A stretch of DNA of 64,000 bases from Rugalucina vietnamica. Lineage: Eukaryota; Mollusca; Bivalvia; Lucinida; Lucinidae. The notes below the pieces were generated by a model. That model searched no databases, had not been told where the DNA came from, and saw only the letters and a list, made by a program, of their open reading frames with translations. This document shows positions 44,141 through 54,446 of the stretch, piece by piece. Position numbers and translations under genes: made by a program. The stretch is taken from assembly GCA_964017185.1 (NCBI GenBank), contig OZ024870.1, positions 26,435,621 to 26,499,620 on the forward strand, read 5' to 3'. Position 1 is the stretch's first letter; each line of letters opens with the position of its first letter.

Positions 44141-44353
44141 TACTGTAAATTCGGAAATTTTCATGTGACTTTTATTTCGCGAATGTTCTATTTCCGAATT
44201 ATTAGCGAGTTCTTGAATTCACGAGTGAGTGTCTGTGTGTTGTGTAAAGTTTATAGTGACTTTTTATTAGCGAGAACTTTGAATTAGCGAGGCAACCAAT
44301 TTGCAAATATTAGCGAAAATTAAGTTCTCGAGAATATTTCCAGATCTACAGTA
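44141..44353. mobile_element. ~213-bp MITE with TACTGTA ends
   Basis: Left TACTGTAAATTCGGAAA and right TTTCCAGATCTACAGTA are imperfect inverted ends. The interior repeats ATTAGCGA in several places. Probably a Tc1/mariner or pogo derivative. Confidence 0.6.
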
Positions 44354-44478
44354 TATATATATATTTGAGACATTCAACCGCTTATAACTCTGCAGTCAGG
44401 GGGCAGTTCTGGCCAAATTTGAACTCATCCAACAAATGGTACCAGAGTAATCACAACCGATTTACCACCATCTATTGC

Positions 44479-44745
44479 ATCAGGAAAACATGTCCGTGCG
44501 ATGAATACCCCCTTAAACCCCACTTTTATATAGTAAATCTGGGGTATGCAGGGGTATACCTATTTTTCTTATTTTTGCTCCAAAACATAGACTGTGGGTA
44601 CTCGTTAGAACGGCCTCGGCGAGGCGGTTCTAACGTGTACCCACAATCTATATTTTGAGCAAAAATAAGAAAAATATCAATTTTTTTTTATCGATTTTTG
44701 ACCTGAAAAAATTACTGTATATCATATGGGTATGCTTTCGTAATG
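44479..44745 (+). mobile_element. Family D MITE, complete copy
   Basis: CATCAGGAAAACATGTCCGT start, ATGGGTATGCTTTCGTAATG end. Full hairpin with tip GAACGGCCTCG-G-CGAGGCGGTTC and arms through GTGGGTAC / GTACCCAC. Confidence 0.78.
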
Positions 44746-44759
44746 GGGAGTTTTCCAGA

Positions 44760-45065
44760 TGCTCAAGGGCAGCCAACTCTGGATAAACCTTTAACTTGCT
44801 GTCGGCGCTATCGTGCGCCTGTGAGAAAGTATCCTTGTGCCACTGAAGGTGCAATCGTTCGCCCGATCGGACTTCGATTTTTTTCCTCCATTTTTTGCAC
44901 ACGTTACCTTTGTAAACAGTGAGAGTGCTTTCTTTCGTGTACGCGCTATACTTCAAGGTGACGTGTGCAAAAAACTGAATCAGGAAATTGTCAGCAATGA
45001 GGTTGTTTTTTTGCATTTTAAGCCTAGAAAACGCATTTGAACCGGGATTTTGGTAAGAAATCACA
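44760..45065. repeat. Inverted-repeat region with overlapping open frames
   Basis: TTTTTTGCACACGTTACCTT and AAGGTGACGTGTGCAAAAAA are inverted arms about 60 bases apart. The minus strand is open for about 100 codons (including STLTVYKGNVCKKWRKK) and the plus strand for 67. The hairpin suggests a decayed element rather than a gene, but the minus frame is not clearly random. Confidence 0.4.
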
Positions 45066-45329
45066 ATTACAGACTTGTTGAATTAATGCTATAATGGCGG
45101 CTCATCGATGGATTTAATGATGTTTAGACACAAAACGTAGCAATAAACGGACTTGTATCGCTCTCACAAAGCAAGTATTAGCTTTTTGGAAAATGCAACA
45201 CAGTGTTTTTTGAAGCCTGAAAAGTGGTAAAAAAGCGATTTTTTAAAAAAAAAAAAAACTCAGTGGCACACGATATTGGAAAAAAGTAAATCTCAGCATG
45301 ATAAAGGTTAAAAAGTTGCACTCAGCCAA
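45066..45329. other. Non-coding stretch
   Basis: CAGTGGCACACGATATTGG at about 45261 resembles the complement of 44818-44846, perhaps the far end of the same decayed element. Confidence 0.35.
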
Positions 45330-45680
45330 AATTTGGACACATATGAATCTCATGGTTTCATAATCACCAGAAGGAAAGAATTTCTAAATAAAAATGGAGC
45401 CGTGACAAGTGGTCACACTATTTTCCCAATTATAACTCCAACGAAACCATCTGTTACCATGGAAACCAGAATCTTGATCCAATCTGCTTCAAAACGTATT
45501 GCATGTTATCCCAAATCCTACCTCATATAAAATTTGATTTTGATTACAATGATCGGCCAGCAGGTCTCAAGATATTTCCAAGTTTGAAAAAGCGAACATC
45601 TGGTGGGGATGAACAGACATCCGGACAAAGGATGCCGGCTCAGTCCCATCCATCAAGTTTACCTTTTCAGCTTTCGGCTC
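45330..45680 (+). repeat. Interspersed repeat, shared with 40865-41130
   Basis: AAAATGGAGCC..GTGGTCACACTATTTTCC and CCATGGAAACCAGAATCTTG occur in the same order in both places. It ends in a simple GGACAAAGG/ACATC region like the CTCACCTGAG 3' blocks. Confidence 0.65.
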
Positions 45681-45948
45681 CGATGAGCTATGGATTTACA
45701 GGTTTCGCTGTTACAATTTTCTCGATTTGGAATTAATTCTTGCATGAATATTGGCAGTTGTTGTGCATGTGTTCCTGCTTATTATCAGGGCAAGGAGGGG
45801 GTCTTTGTCTGCCTTAGTCAGAATGCATTAAAATTATTATGTTAGCAACAAATGATTATTGTGTTATTGATAATTTTAATAACCAGCTAGCATGGCGACA
45901 AAATGCAAGAAACAGGCTTGATTAAAGGATATCTAGGTTACAATGATA

Positions 45949-46187
45949 TGAGCCTCGACGCGAGAAAACCGGTCTTCGGGGTTTCCGACCAGGTCCGACA
46001 CAAACCCACCTGTACAGTCACAGAAGCAGGCTAGAAGCTTGAAATTTCTGATTTAGGAAGAAGAGAAATTATACTATCCGATTAGCGAAAACAAAGGCGC
46101 TGATCAGCTTCGCAGTTACTGCGAAGCTGATCTGCGCCTTTGTTTTCGCATAGGCAAAAATCCGGTTTTCTCACGATGCGGCTCATA
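45949..46187 (-). mobile_element. F1 foldback MITE, copy 11 (near-consensus)
   Basis: TGAGCCTCGACGCGAGAAAA and TTTTCTCACGATGCGGCTCA, flanked by TA on each side. Perfect palindrome GATCAGCTTCGCAG-TTA-CTGCGAAGCTGATC. One of the best-preserved copies. Confidence 0.87.
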
Positions 46188-46220
46188 TTATATAGATCCT
46201 GAAACAGACACATTATATAA

Positions 46221-46432
46221 TATGAGCAGCAAAGCAATAAAAACGGACTTCGGGAATTGCGACCAGGTCCGACACAAGCCGGCATGTACAGTCACAGAAG
46301 GAAGCTTGAATCTTGAAATTTTGGGTATAAGTAGAGGGAAAATTGTACTATCCATGTAGCGAATACAAAGGCGCTGATCAACTGTATATAAATGTGTAAA
46401 AACCTGGTTTTCTCATGACGCGGCTAATATGT
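46221..46432 (-). mobile_element. F1 foldback MITE, copy 12, palindrome mostly lost
   Basis: CAGGTCCGACACAAGCCGGC and AAAGGCGCTGATCAACTG present. The second arm is replaced by TATATAAATGTG. Right end GTTTTCTCATGACGCGGCTA. Confidence 0.7.
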
Positions 46433-46884
46433 CATTATTACATTTTAGCCTGTTTTGAACTAAGGGTGTACTATGATGCTTAATCCTTTCTGTCTACATA
46501 CAATAATAATGAAGTCATATCTCTGATGTGATGTGAAAGTCATTTCCAGTTTCAAGTCCTATTCTTTCTTAGGTGTGGATTTTGATTGGTCCAGAGCAGG
46601 TCACGCGGAGGGTGCTATTCTGTCACCCAAATAGTCATGTCACCCTCACTCAAGGGGCGGTACATGTCCGTGGCATTCGGCACCATCCAAAAGTAAATTT
46701 ATAAATATCATAATTATATCAATTTATCATTATTGTAGACCCATGGGTTGTGCGGTGTTTACTGTTGTGTGCACTACGTAGGGCTATCCGGAACAGATAC
46801 AAGCCGGTGTTATGTTACAGCTGTTCGGGCTACCAGAGTTGATACAACCCTGTTTGAGGCATTATGTATTATTCAGTTCATTAT
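46433..46884. other. Non-coding stretch
   Basis: GGGTGCTATTCTGTCACCC and GTCATGTCACCCTC form small local repeats. A plus acceptor-like TTCTTTCTTAG is not followed by a convincing exon. Confidence 0.4.
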
Positions 46885-47124
46885 TTGAGCCACATCGTGA
46901 GAAAACCGGATTTTTGCCTATGCGAAAACAAAGCCGCAGATCAGCTTCGCGGTAACCGCGAAGCTGATCAGCGCCTTTGTTTTCGCTACACGGATAGTAC
47001 ATTTCCTCTTCTTCTTATATCCGAAATTTCAAGCTTCTAGCCCGCTTCTGTTTCTGTACAGCCCGGTTTGTGTCGGACCTGGTCGGAAATCCCGAAGACC
47101 GGTTTTCTCGCGTCGCGGCTCATT
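46885..47124 (+). mobile_element. F1 foldback MITE, copy 13 (third stem version)
   Basis: TGAGCCACATCGTGAGAAAA and TTTTCTCGCGTCGCGGCTCA. Palindrome GATCAGCTTCGCGG-TAA-CCGCGAAGCTGATC: relative to the common version both arms changed together and stay fully paired. Confidence 0.87.
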
Positions 47125-47290
47125 TAATCATAATATCATATTCTCATAATCACTGGCCCAATGTGACAGTTAACAACTTATTAAATAGACATAACATTGT
47201 CATGAAAATGACACCACATTGTCATATTGCCTTTTTGAAAACTTCTGACTTTCAGTTATCCAAGTTCTCTAAGGTGTAAGGGATAGAACA

Positions 47291-47435
47291 TTACGAAAAC
47301 ATGCCCATGCAATCAATATACGGTACAGAGAATTTTTTTCAGCTGTAAAAACTAAACATTTCAATGGAAAAAATTTGGATATTAAAATTTTCAATATTTT
47401 TGCTCAAAACATACATTGGGGGTGGTACACATTAG
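47291..47435 (-). mobile_element. Family D MITE, truncated
   Basis: Begins ATTACGAAAACATGCCCATG, continues TTTTTTTCAGCTGTAAAAAC and TTTTTGCTCAAAACATACAT, then breaks off before the hairpin tip. Confidence 0.65.
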
Positions 47436-47690
47436 AATCGGTTCTAACGACACTGACACTGACATTGGGAGTGTACATGTTCATGAGATATAGACTTACA
47501 AAAACTTTAACCAAAATCTTGAACATTTGAGCAACGCTAACGCTAACGACGGCATACAGAACTTTTGTACAGAAGAGCTAAAACCTTTAACCAAAAACTT
47601 TAACATTTTTGCAATGTGGAGATGCCGATGCCCAAGCTTGGGTGAGTGCAATAGCTCTTTGTGTACTTTCTTACAGGCGAGCTAAAAAGT
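47436..47690 (+). repeat. 3' fragment of the GTGA(G/C)TGCAATAGCTC family
   Basis: CGCTAACGCTAACGACGGC, GATGCCGATGCCCAAGC and the terminal GGGTGAGTGCAATAGCTCT ... GGCGAGCTAAAAAG match the right end of 50078-52062. Confidence 0.55.
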
Positions 47691-48104
47691 CATATGTGTC
47701 GCAGTATGTGGAGACAATACGAAAATAGAAACACAGGGCACATTTTGCCCAGTGCTATGCAATAGCCTGTCCTGGGACTATGTTCACAAAAATCTATTGC
47801 CGTATAAAAACATTCTTTGATAAAAAATATCAAATACAACCAAAATTATATTGTGGGGTGACAAAATGGTGTAGGATTTCTTGAATTTCAGTTTACAAGG
47901 TATAAGACACCTTTTTCTATAAATACAAGGTTGTTCAAGTTGAAATGTGTTTTTTCTAAATGTATTATTGTTCCTCTTGTAATAAACCACATATTAAGCC
48001 CACTAACAAGTATACTGATAGGCAAAAGAAGGTCTACACCTTGTAGCTTATTTCAAACTTAAAAGTCAACATTTTTTCAAATATAGAGCAGCTACAACCA
48101 GTAC
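47691..48104. other. AT-rich non-coding stretch
   Basis: No repeat or exon recognised. Confidence 0.4.
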
Positions 48105-48205
48105 TACTGTGTCTTGCTCAAAACACAATTTGGCTACATAGATTCAAACCACCGACCTCTCAGTTAGGAGTCCACACTTTACCTCTAGGCCAGTGTGCTC
48201 CCAAT
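48105..48205 (-). mobile_element. tRNA-like SINE head
   Basis: Minus strand: GGCCTAGAGGTAAAGTGTGG, ACTCCTAACTGAGAGGTCGG, then GGTTTGAATC, the order and spacing of tRNA A box, anticodon arm and B box. The body cannot be traced far. Confidence 0.55.
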
Positions 48206-48238
48206 GATGTGAATTATATAATTTCAGCTCCCACAAAT

Positions 48239-48396
48239 TTGAGCCACGTCATGAGAAAATCGCTATATGGATAGTATAATTCTTCTACTCAAATCCAAAA
48301 TTTCAAGCTTCTAACCTTTTTCTGAGACTGCACAGACCGTTTATGTCAGACCTGGTCGGGAACCCCAATGACCGGTTTTCTCGCGTTGCAGCTCAT
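48239..48396 (+). mobile_element. F1 foldback MITE, copy 14, palindrome deleted
   Basis: TGAGCCACGTCATGAGAAAA, then directly CGCTATATGGATAGTA: the whole central palindrome has gone. Right end TTTTCTCGCGTTGCAGCTCA intact. Confidence 0.75.
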
Positions 48397-48436
48397 TTGT
48401 CTGGACATTTTGCAAATTTCTGAAATGAGTTGGCTT

Positions 48437-49712
48437 TATAGAAGGTGCTTTTGACACCCAATCTTAACTGGAGAGCGGTGCTTTTGATTCCCAATCTTTA
48501 CTGGAGAGGGAGAGATGCTTTTGACACCCAATCTTTACTGGAGAGCGGTGCTTTTGATTCCCAATCTTTACTGAAGAGAGAGAGGTGCTTTTGATTCCCA
48601 ATCTTTACTGGAGAGCGGTGCTTTTGATTCCCAATCTTTACTGGAGAGGGAGAGGTGCTTTTGACCCCAAATCTTTACTGGAGAGAGGTGCTTTTGACAC
48701 CCAATCTTTACTGGAGAGCGGTGCTTTTGATTCCCAATCTTTACTGGAGAGGGAGAGGTGCTTTTGACACCCAATCTTTACTGGAGAGCGGTGCTTTTGA
48801 TTCCCAATCTTTACTGAAGAGAGAGAGGTGCTTTTGACACCCAATCTTTACTGGAGAGCGGTGCTTTTGATTCCCAATCTTTACTGGAGAGGGAGAGGTG
48901 CTTTTGACCCCAAATCTTTACTGGAGAGAGGTGCTTTTGACACCCAATCGTTACTGGAGAGCGGTGCTTTTGATTCCCAATCTTTACTGGAGAGGGAGAG
49001 GTGCTTTTGACCCCAAATCTTTACTGGAGAGAGGTGCTTTTGGCACCCAATCCTTACTGGAGAGAGGTGCTTTTGACACCCAATTTTTAATTATGAGAGA
49101 CAGAGAGAGAGGTGCTTTTGACATCCACTCTTTTCTGGAGAGAGAGGTGCTTTTGACACCCAATCTTTACTGAAGAGACAGAGAGAGGTGCTTTTGACAC
49201 CCAATTTTTAATTATGAGAGACAGAGAGAGAGAGGTGCTTTTGACATCCACTCTTTTCTGGAGAGAGAGATGCTTTTGACACCCAATCTTTACTGAAGAG
49301 AGGTGCTTTTGACACCCAATCTTTACAGGAGAGAAATGCTTTTGACACCAAATCTTTACTGGAGAGACACCCAATCTTTACTGAACAGACAGAGAGAGAC
49401 AGAGAGAGAGAGATGCTTTTGACACCCAATCTTTACTGAAGAGAGGTGCTTTTGACACCCAATCTTTACAGGGGAGAAATGCTTTTGACACCAAATCTTT
49501 ACTGGAGAGAGGTGCTTTTGACACCCAATCTTTACAGGAGAAAAATGCTTTTGACACCAAATCTTTACTGGAGAGAGGTACTTTTGACACCCAATCTTTA
49601 GTGAAGGGGGAGGTGCTTTGGACACCCAACCTTACTGAAAAGAGGGGCTTTTGACACCCAATCTTTACTGGAGAGAGAGGTGCTTCTGACACCCAATCTT
49701 TACTGAAACTAA
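48437..49712. repeat. ~33-35-bp minisatellite, about 36 units
   Basis: GGTGCTTTTGACACCCAATC plus TTTACTGGAGAGA repeats for 1.28 kb. Alternating GATTCCC / GACACCC / GACCCCA variants give a higher-order period of about 70 bp, and (GA)n spacers vary in length. Frames on both strands are repeat artefacts. It ends 15 bp from the donor of the candidate exon at 49727-49782, inside its intron. Confidence 0.93.
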
Positions 49713-49726
49713 AGAGAGAGACTTAC

Positions 49727-49782
49727 CACGCTTCCATCAAGGTCAAGGCTGTCATCCCCTGTAACATCAATAGTCCCGCTTA
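49727..49782 (-). CDS. Candidate coding exon 3 (56 nt)
   Basis: Minus strand: near-ideal acceptor TTTTTTTTTTCTGTTTCAG and donor GTAAGTCTC. Only one frame is open: two bases, then SGTIDVTGDDSLDLDGSV, ending at a codon boundary. The incoming phase matches exactly what 53507-53549 leaves, so exons 59058-59102, 53507-53549 and 49727-49782 form a continuous frame. The segment is acidic and lies in unique sequence between a minisatellite and a MITE. Function unknown. Confidence 0.55.
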
Positions 49783-49858
49783 CTGAAACAGAAAAAAAAA
49801 CACATTTGATTTTCAACAACCATGATGACTGATACCTCTGCCAAACTGCGCCCTGGCC

Positions 49859-50073
49859 CCGAGATTATAAAACTTTTTTCATGCTCAATTCAGCTGAGCA
49901 AAAAATTTCAACTGCTCATTAATAGCAAAATAGCCAACATAAAATGAGACTTTAGGTTAAGATCACCAAAAGACTGTAATTTATCCTGCTTATAAATGTT
50001 AAAATTCCAACAATTGTTGGCATTTTAACATTTATGAGCAGGATAAATTTTAGTCTCAGATGAGCTGAGCATC
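49859..50073. mobile_element. Family B MITE, copy 3, right end lost
   Basis: GAGATTATAAAACTTTTTTC start and central palindrome AACAATTGTTGGCATTTT. The right terminus is cut off at GAGCTGAGCATCAATAAG where the next element begins. Confidence 0.75.
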
Positions 50074-50077
50074 AATA

Positions 50078-52062
50078 AGAGCTGTTGCAGGACAGTGTGC
50101 TCGACTGCTTCTGACCTTTGTCAAACATAAGGCCAAACCAAACCAGTAACCCAAAGCATTATGCTCATACATCTTTTTGCCTTGATGCAATAAGGCAAAA
50201 TTACTGAACCATGAAAGTTAACTATAACTACCTAAGATTTATAGGTCTCACTCATATTGTGAAAGAAGTGTGTTCATATACACAAGGCAAAATCACTGAA
50301 CCGTGAAATAAGGTCACAGTGACCTATAAGTATTTCAGGGTCAAAGGTCTAGTGATACTTACTCATAATGTGAAAAAAATATGATCATATACCCATTCAG
50401 TGTTGAGATATAAAGCAAAATCACTGAACCATGAAATTAGGTCATAGTGACCTATAAGTATGTTTGGGTTAAAGGTCTGGTCATACTCATTCATAATCAA
50501 CACAAGAGAGGAATCAGAAAGAAGTATGAAAAAATACCAACTGAGTGTCGAGATATAAGGCAAAATCACTGAACCATGAAATTAGGTCACAGTGACCCAG
50601 GAATACTTTACAGTCAAAGGTCTTGTCATACTCATACATATCGTGAAAGAGGTATGTTCATATACCAGTTGAGTGCCAAGATATAAAAGAAAATCACTGA
50701 ACCGTGAAATTAGGTCATATTGACCTAGGACTTCTTTAGGGTCAAAGGTCTTGTCATACGCAAACATAGTGTGAAAGAAGTTTGTTCATAAACTACTTGA
50801 GTGCCGAGATATAAGGCAAAGTCACTGAACCGTGAAATTAGGTCACAGTGACCTATAAGTATATTGGGGTCAAAGGTCTGGTCATACTCACTCATAATCT
50901 GAAAAAAGTATGAAAATATACTAATTGAGTGTCAAGATATAAGGCAAAATCACTGAACCGTGAAATTAGGTCACAGTGACCTAGGACTACTTCTGGGTCA
51001 AAGGTCTTGTCATACGCAAACATACTTTGAAAGAAGTTTGTTCATAAACCATTTGAGTGCCGAGATAAAAGGCAAAATCACTGAACAGTGAAATTAGGTC
51101 ACAGTGACCTATAAGTACATTGGGGTCAAAGGTCTGGTCATACTCACTCATAATCTGAAAAAAGTATGAAAATATACTAATTGAGTGTCATGATATAAGG
51201 CAAAATCACTGAACCGTGAAATCAGGTCACAGTGACCTATAAGTATACTGGGGTCAAAGGCCTGGTCGTACTCACTCATAATCTGAAAGAAGTAAGAAAA
51301 TATACTAATTGAGTGTCAAGATATAAGGCAAAATCACTGAACCATGGAAAGTAGGTCAACCGACCCTTACCGTCATGACACACAAGTCTGTGTCACAAAG
51401 TCAAAAGATGAATGACCAACCATCTTCCTAAGTTGTTTCTATTAAGAAATAAAAAGAAAAAAAATTCTGGGAGTTCTAGATTTTGACCTCTAGCCCCGCC
51501 CCCCTGACTCCGACCCAGAGGTCCGATGTCATGGAACCTAAAGTGTATGAAGTATGAATGCTTTATGATAAGTTGTTGTCAAGATATGGACTCCTTGTAA
51601 AAGTTACACAGCAGTACAACTATTTTTACAGTGTTCTAGTTTTTAACCTCTAGCCCCACCCCCCAGGCATGGACCCAGAGATCCGATGCCATGAAATGAA
51701 ACTGAACCCTACAGGGTACCTATGGTCCGAGTATGAAAGCCCTCTGATAAAAAGTTTTCAAGATATAGACTTCTAGAATACTATATCACAGAAAAGCCAT
51801 TATTATTAATGGTGTTCTAGATTTTAACCTCTAGCCCCACCCCCTGGCATGGACCCAGGGATCTGATGCCATGGAATGAAAGCCGACCCTACAGGGTGTC
51901 AATGGCCCAAGTATCAATGCTTTCTGATGAGTGGTGGTCAAGATATGGACTTCTAGAAAACTTTAACGCAAGTGTGACACGCACGGGAACGGGAACGGGA
52001 ACGTGGACGACCGGGGTGACTGCAATAGCTCTATGCACTTCGTGCAGTCGAGCTAAAAAGTT
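50078..52062 (+). mobile_element. 2-kb repeat element carrying the ERE array
   Basis: Left end GAGCTGTTGCAGGACAGTGT and GCTCGACTGC. Right end GGGTGACTGCAATAGCTCT and GCAGTCGAGC, so the inverted pair is GCTCGACTGC / GCAGTCGAGC. Interior: a 128-bp tandem array (50190-51360), then three ~175-bp units starting TTCTAGATTTTGACCTCTAG at about 51475, 51640 and 51815, then GGGAACGGGAACGGGAACG. Fragments of the same family end at 47690 and 31600. No ORF. Superfamily not recognised. Confidence 0.65.
50284..51364. promoter_or_regulatory. Array of estrogen-response-element palindromes at 128-bp spacing
   Basis: AGGTCACAGTGACCT is present at 50311, 50840, 50968, 51096 and 51224. Perfect half-sites with other spacers (TAG, TAT) are at 50439 and 50712, and a one-mismatch copy at 50584. 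Successive starts differ by exactly 128 bp except one interval of 145 bp. The 15-mer matches the consensus ERE as known from vitellogenin promoters. About 12 bp downstream of the palindrome each unit also has GGGTCAAAGGTCT-like sequence, close to a DR1 nuclear-receptor site. That receptors bind here is inference. Confidence 0.7.
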
Positions 52063-52139
52063 TACCCCCATCACATTACAAAGCATTGGTTTCATCATAA
52101 CATGACTAAAAAAATTTTGACAGCGATATTAAAGTGAGC

Positions 52140-52421
52140 CTATACATCACGAAAACATGTCCGTGTAATGTATACCCCCTTGAACCCCACTTTCATATAG
52201 CAAAACTGGGGTATGCAGGGGTATACCTATTTTTCTTATTTTTGCTCCAAAACATAGATTGTGGGTACTCGTTAGAGGCGGTTCTAACGTGTACCCACAA
52301 ACTATGTTTTGAGCAAAAAAAAAAAAGAAAAATATCAAAAATTTTCAGCTAAAAAACTTCAATTTTCAAAGCTCAAAAATTCTCTGTATATTGCATGGGC
52401 ATGTTTTCGTAATGTATATCA
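52140..52421 (+). mobile_element. Family D MITE, hairpin tip deleted
   Basis: CATCACGAAAACATGTCCGT and ATGGGCATGTTTTCGTAATG ends are good inverted repeats. The tip is reduced to TTAGAGGCGGTTCTAAC. Confidence 0.8.
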
Positions 52422-53208
52422 TGACTGAGTATTCCAGTTTCCAAATCTTAAAAGTCACTTGTTTGATTCTGATGGTGCATCTCCAACTAGCTAGTCAATG
52501 AAATGTGTGTCAAACAGTTAAGGCATGAAAGGTGGCTCACAGATGAAGACTTCTCAGTGAATGCTAGCTCCTCCTACTGTTCTAACACCATCTTTTAGAA
52601 ACTGCCTTTTTTCTGAAACACCTCGAGAAAAACCTTTGTTAATTCAAGTTTTTTTAATTTTTATAAATCGAAATTCATAGAATTTTAAATTTAAGGTTTT
52701 TTGAATTACCTCCCTTGTACATGCAAAATGCCTGTTCAAGTTTTTGGACAAAATATTTATAAGTGATTCAATTAATGCAAAAGGAGACAGGGTCATGATT
52801 TTCTGGAGGTGTTTCAGTAAAAGCATGATTTAGGAAAAGACAGTTCCTGAAAGATGTTGTACAGACAGTAGGTTAATCCTTTCAAAGTCTGCGAGTCAAC
52901 CATGCGATACCCCATCCCACCGTGTTCACATTTAAATGTTGTTGTCCTGTTGTTGTGGTTGACTGTGTCAGGATTTTTATTTTTGTCAGCATTTGTATTT
53001 GTCATCATTTTTATTGGTATGTGTATGATTTCCCTGTAAAAATTCCAATTTCCACGTTTTATTATTCTGATCATGTTGTGTGCTTTAATTGGCAATAAAA
53101 CTTCTTGCTCTTGTTGTTGTTGTTGTTGATTGTACTGCACTCTGGAATCATATTTCTGACTTCAGAATCACAAGCTTAGAGACATTGGCAGCCACAATAT
53201 TCATGCCC
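52422..53208. other. Non-coding stretch with (GTT)n
   Basis: A GTT microsatellite at about 53107-53131 and the word ATTACCTCCCTTG near 52706 (again near 62163). The first 400 bases are unrecognised. A minus donor-like GTGAGCC at about 52545 has no open exon. Confidence 0.45.
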
Positions 53209-53492
53209 TATGCACCAGTCATTTGTAACCACAGCTCCCCCACCTACGGGGAAGGGCAGGGATTACGACTTTCCAGTTTCCAATGCCCCGCTATAGACCC
53301 TACCCCCAGGGGACAAACTGGAGGTCAACACTATGCTCTTTGAACTGCCCTTTGCAATAGAAAATCTCCCTGGGGTAAGGATCTTAATATTAAAACCCTG
53401 TCATTTCCCCTGGACTGAGAGGACACTCAAAAAGTTACTGCCCTGCTATCCCCCATCCTTCCCATAGGTGGGGGAACAGTGGTTACAAATGA
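53209..53492. mobile_element. GC-rich MITE (TGCACCAGTCAT family), copy 3
   Basis: Left TGCACCAGTCATTTGTAACC, right GTGGTTACAAATGAGTCAAC. Interior ACCTACGGGGAAGGGCAGGG / CCCATAGGTGGGGG. It lies about 15 bp from the candidate exon at 53507-53549. Confidence 0.75.
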
Positions 53493-53506
53493 GTCAACAG
53501 ATCTAC

Positions 53507-53549
53507 CTACATGTTTTGAACTGATGACTTTAGATGGGGTGCCCTGCAA
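53507..53549 (-). CDS. Candidate coding exon 2 (43 nt)
   Basis: Minus strand: acceptor ATTATTGTTTTTGTGTAG, 43 nt open in one frame (LQGTPSKVISSKHV plus one base), donor GTAGATCTG (moderate). It starts on a codon boundary, as required after the proposed first exon, and its leftover base joins the exon at 49727-49782 to make a Val codon. A GC-rich MITE sits within 15 bp of its donor. Function unknown. Confidence 0.48.
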
Positions 53550-53780
53550 CTACACAAAAACAATAATGTCCAAAACTGGATCTGTACAGTATATGCTTGT
53601 GCAGGGGTGACTCAAACAGCTCAACAGGATATATTGATCTCCAGGTCAGAGACCTGATCTTATTTCAGCCTGCAGCAGCATCAATATATTTCATTTTCCG
53701 AGAAATAAATTCCATTGATATTCGATCCTACATCATGTAATGGAACTGCCAAAATAAACTTACTGAAAATGAGAAATATC
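53550..53780. other. Non-coding stretch
   Basis: No feature recognised. Confidence 0.4.
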
Positions 53781-53992
53781 TGAGCTGAGATGCGAGAAAA
53801 CCAGTCTTCCGGGTTTCTGACAGGCCTGACACAAACAAGCCTGTACAGTCACAGAAGACTAGAAGTTCGCAATCTCATATGTAAGAAGAAGAGGGATAAT
53901 ACTATCTGTGTAGCGAAAAACAAATGCGCTGATTAGCTGTGCCTTTGTTTTCGCATATGCAAAAATCTGTTTTTCTCATGACGCGGCTCATC
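53781..53992 (-). mobile_element. F1 foldback MITE, copy 15, partial palindrome
   Basis: TGAGCTGAGATGCGAGAAAA and TTTTCTCATGACGCGGCTCA ends. The palindrome is cut to GCGCTGATTAGCTGTGCCTT. Confidence 0.75.
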
Positions 53993-54059
53993 CAAATGCT
54001 CTTATCACAATACCATGCCAATATTAAATCGGCACAAATTGACAAATTTTAGGATGCTG

Positions 54060-54125
54060 AAGTACAGTAGAACATCTTTCGCGGAATCAAGAGGTCCTGG
54101 GTTCGACCCCGCTGGGGTACCATGT
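54060..54125 (+). mobile_element. tRNA-like SINE head fragment
   Basis: AAGAGGTCCTGGGTTCGACC and CC form a good B box and T arm. The A-box side (AGAACATCTTTCGCGG) is degenerate. Confidence 0.45.
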
Positions 54126-54446
54126 TGTGTCAATGACATATTTTATAATTCTCTAAAGTACAGGTTTAAGTTAATACCAACATGAATGTAAAATTGTTGA
54201 CTAGGACATAAAACCTCAATACAAAATTTTAAGATTCATAACTTAATGGAATCGTATTGTCCATAGTAAGTTCTTGGGTCAGTTCAAAATTTGCAGCTAA
54301 AATGTTGTTTTGGCTTCAACATCAATCAAATTAACTTGTATTGTTGTGCTTTAGCCAAAAACAAGAACATACAGAGTTAAGATTCCAAATTAAAATGCTT
54401 TGTTTGTCTAGGTGACATTTGAAATAATGACAGTTTGGTAATTGTA
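54126..54446. other. AT-rich non-coding stretch
   Basis: Nothing recognised. Confidence 0.4.

Noticed and set aside
44648-45064. 138-codon minus-strand gene
   Set aside because: The frame runs through a 20-bp inverted repeat and then into a family D MITE. More likely a decayed element, though not excluded.
48568-49692. Many 60-104-codon frames on both strands
   Set aside because: Products of the 33-35-bp minisatellite.
50284-51364. CRISPR-like array (regular repeats)
   Set aside because: The whole 128-bp unit repeats without unique spacers, and the genome is eukaryotic.
52531-52570. Minus-strand exon ending at donor GTGAGCC
   Set aside because: All three frames contain stops and the acceptor is poor.
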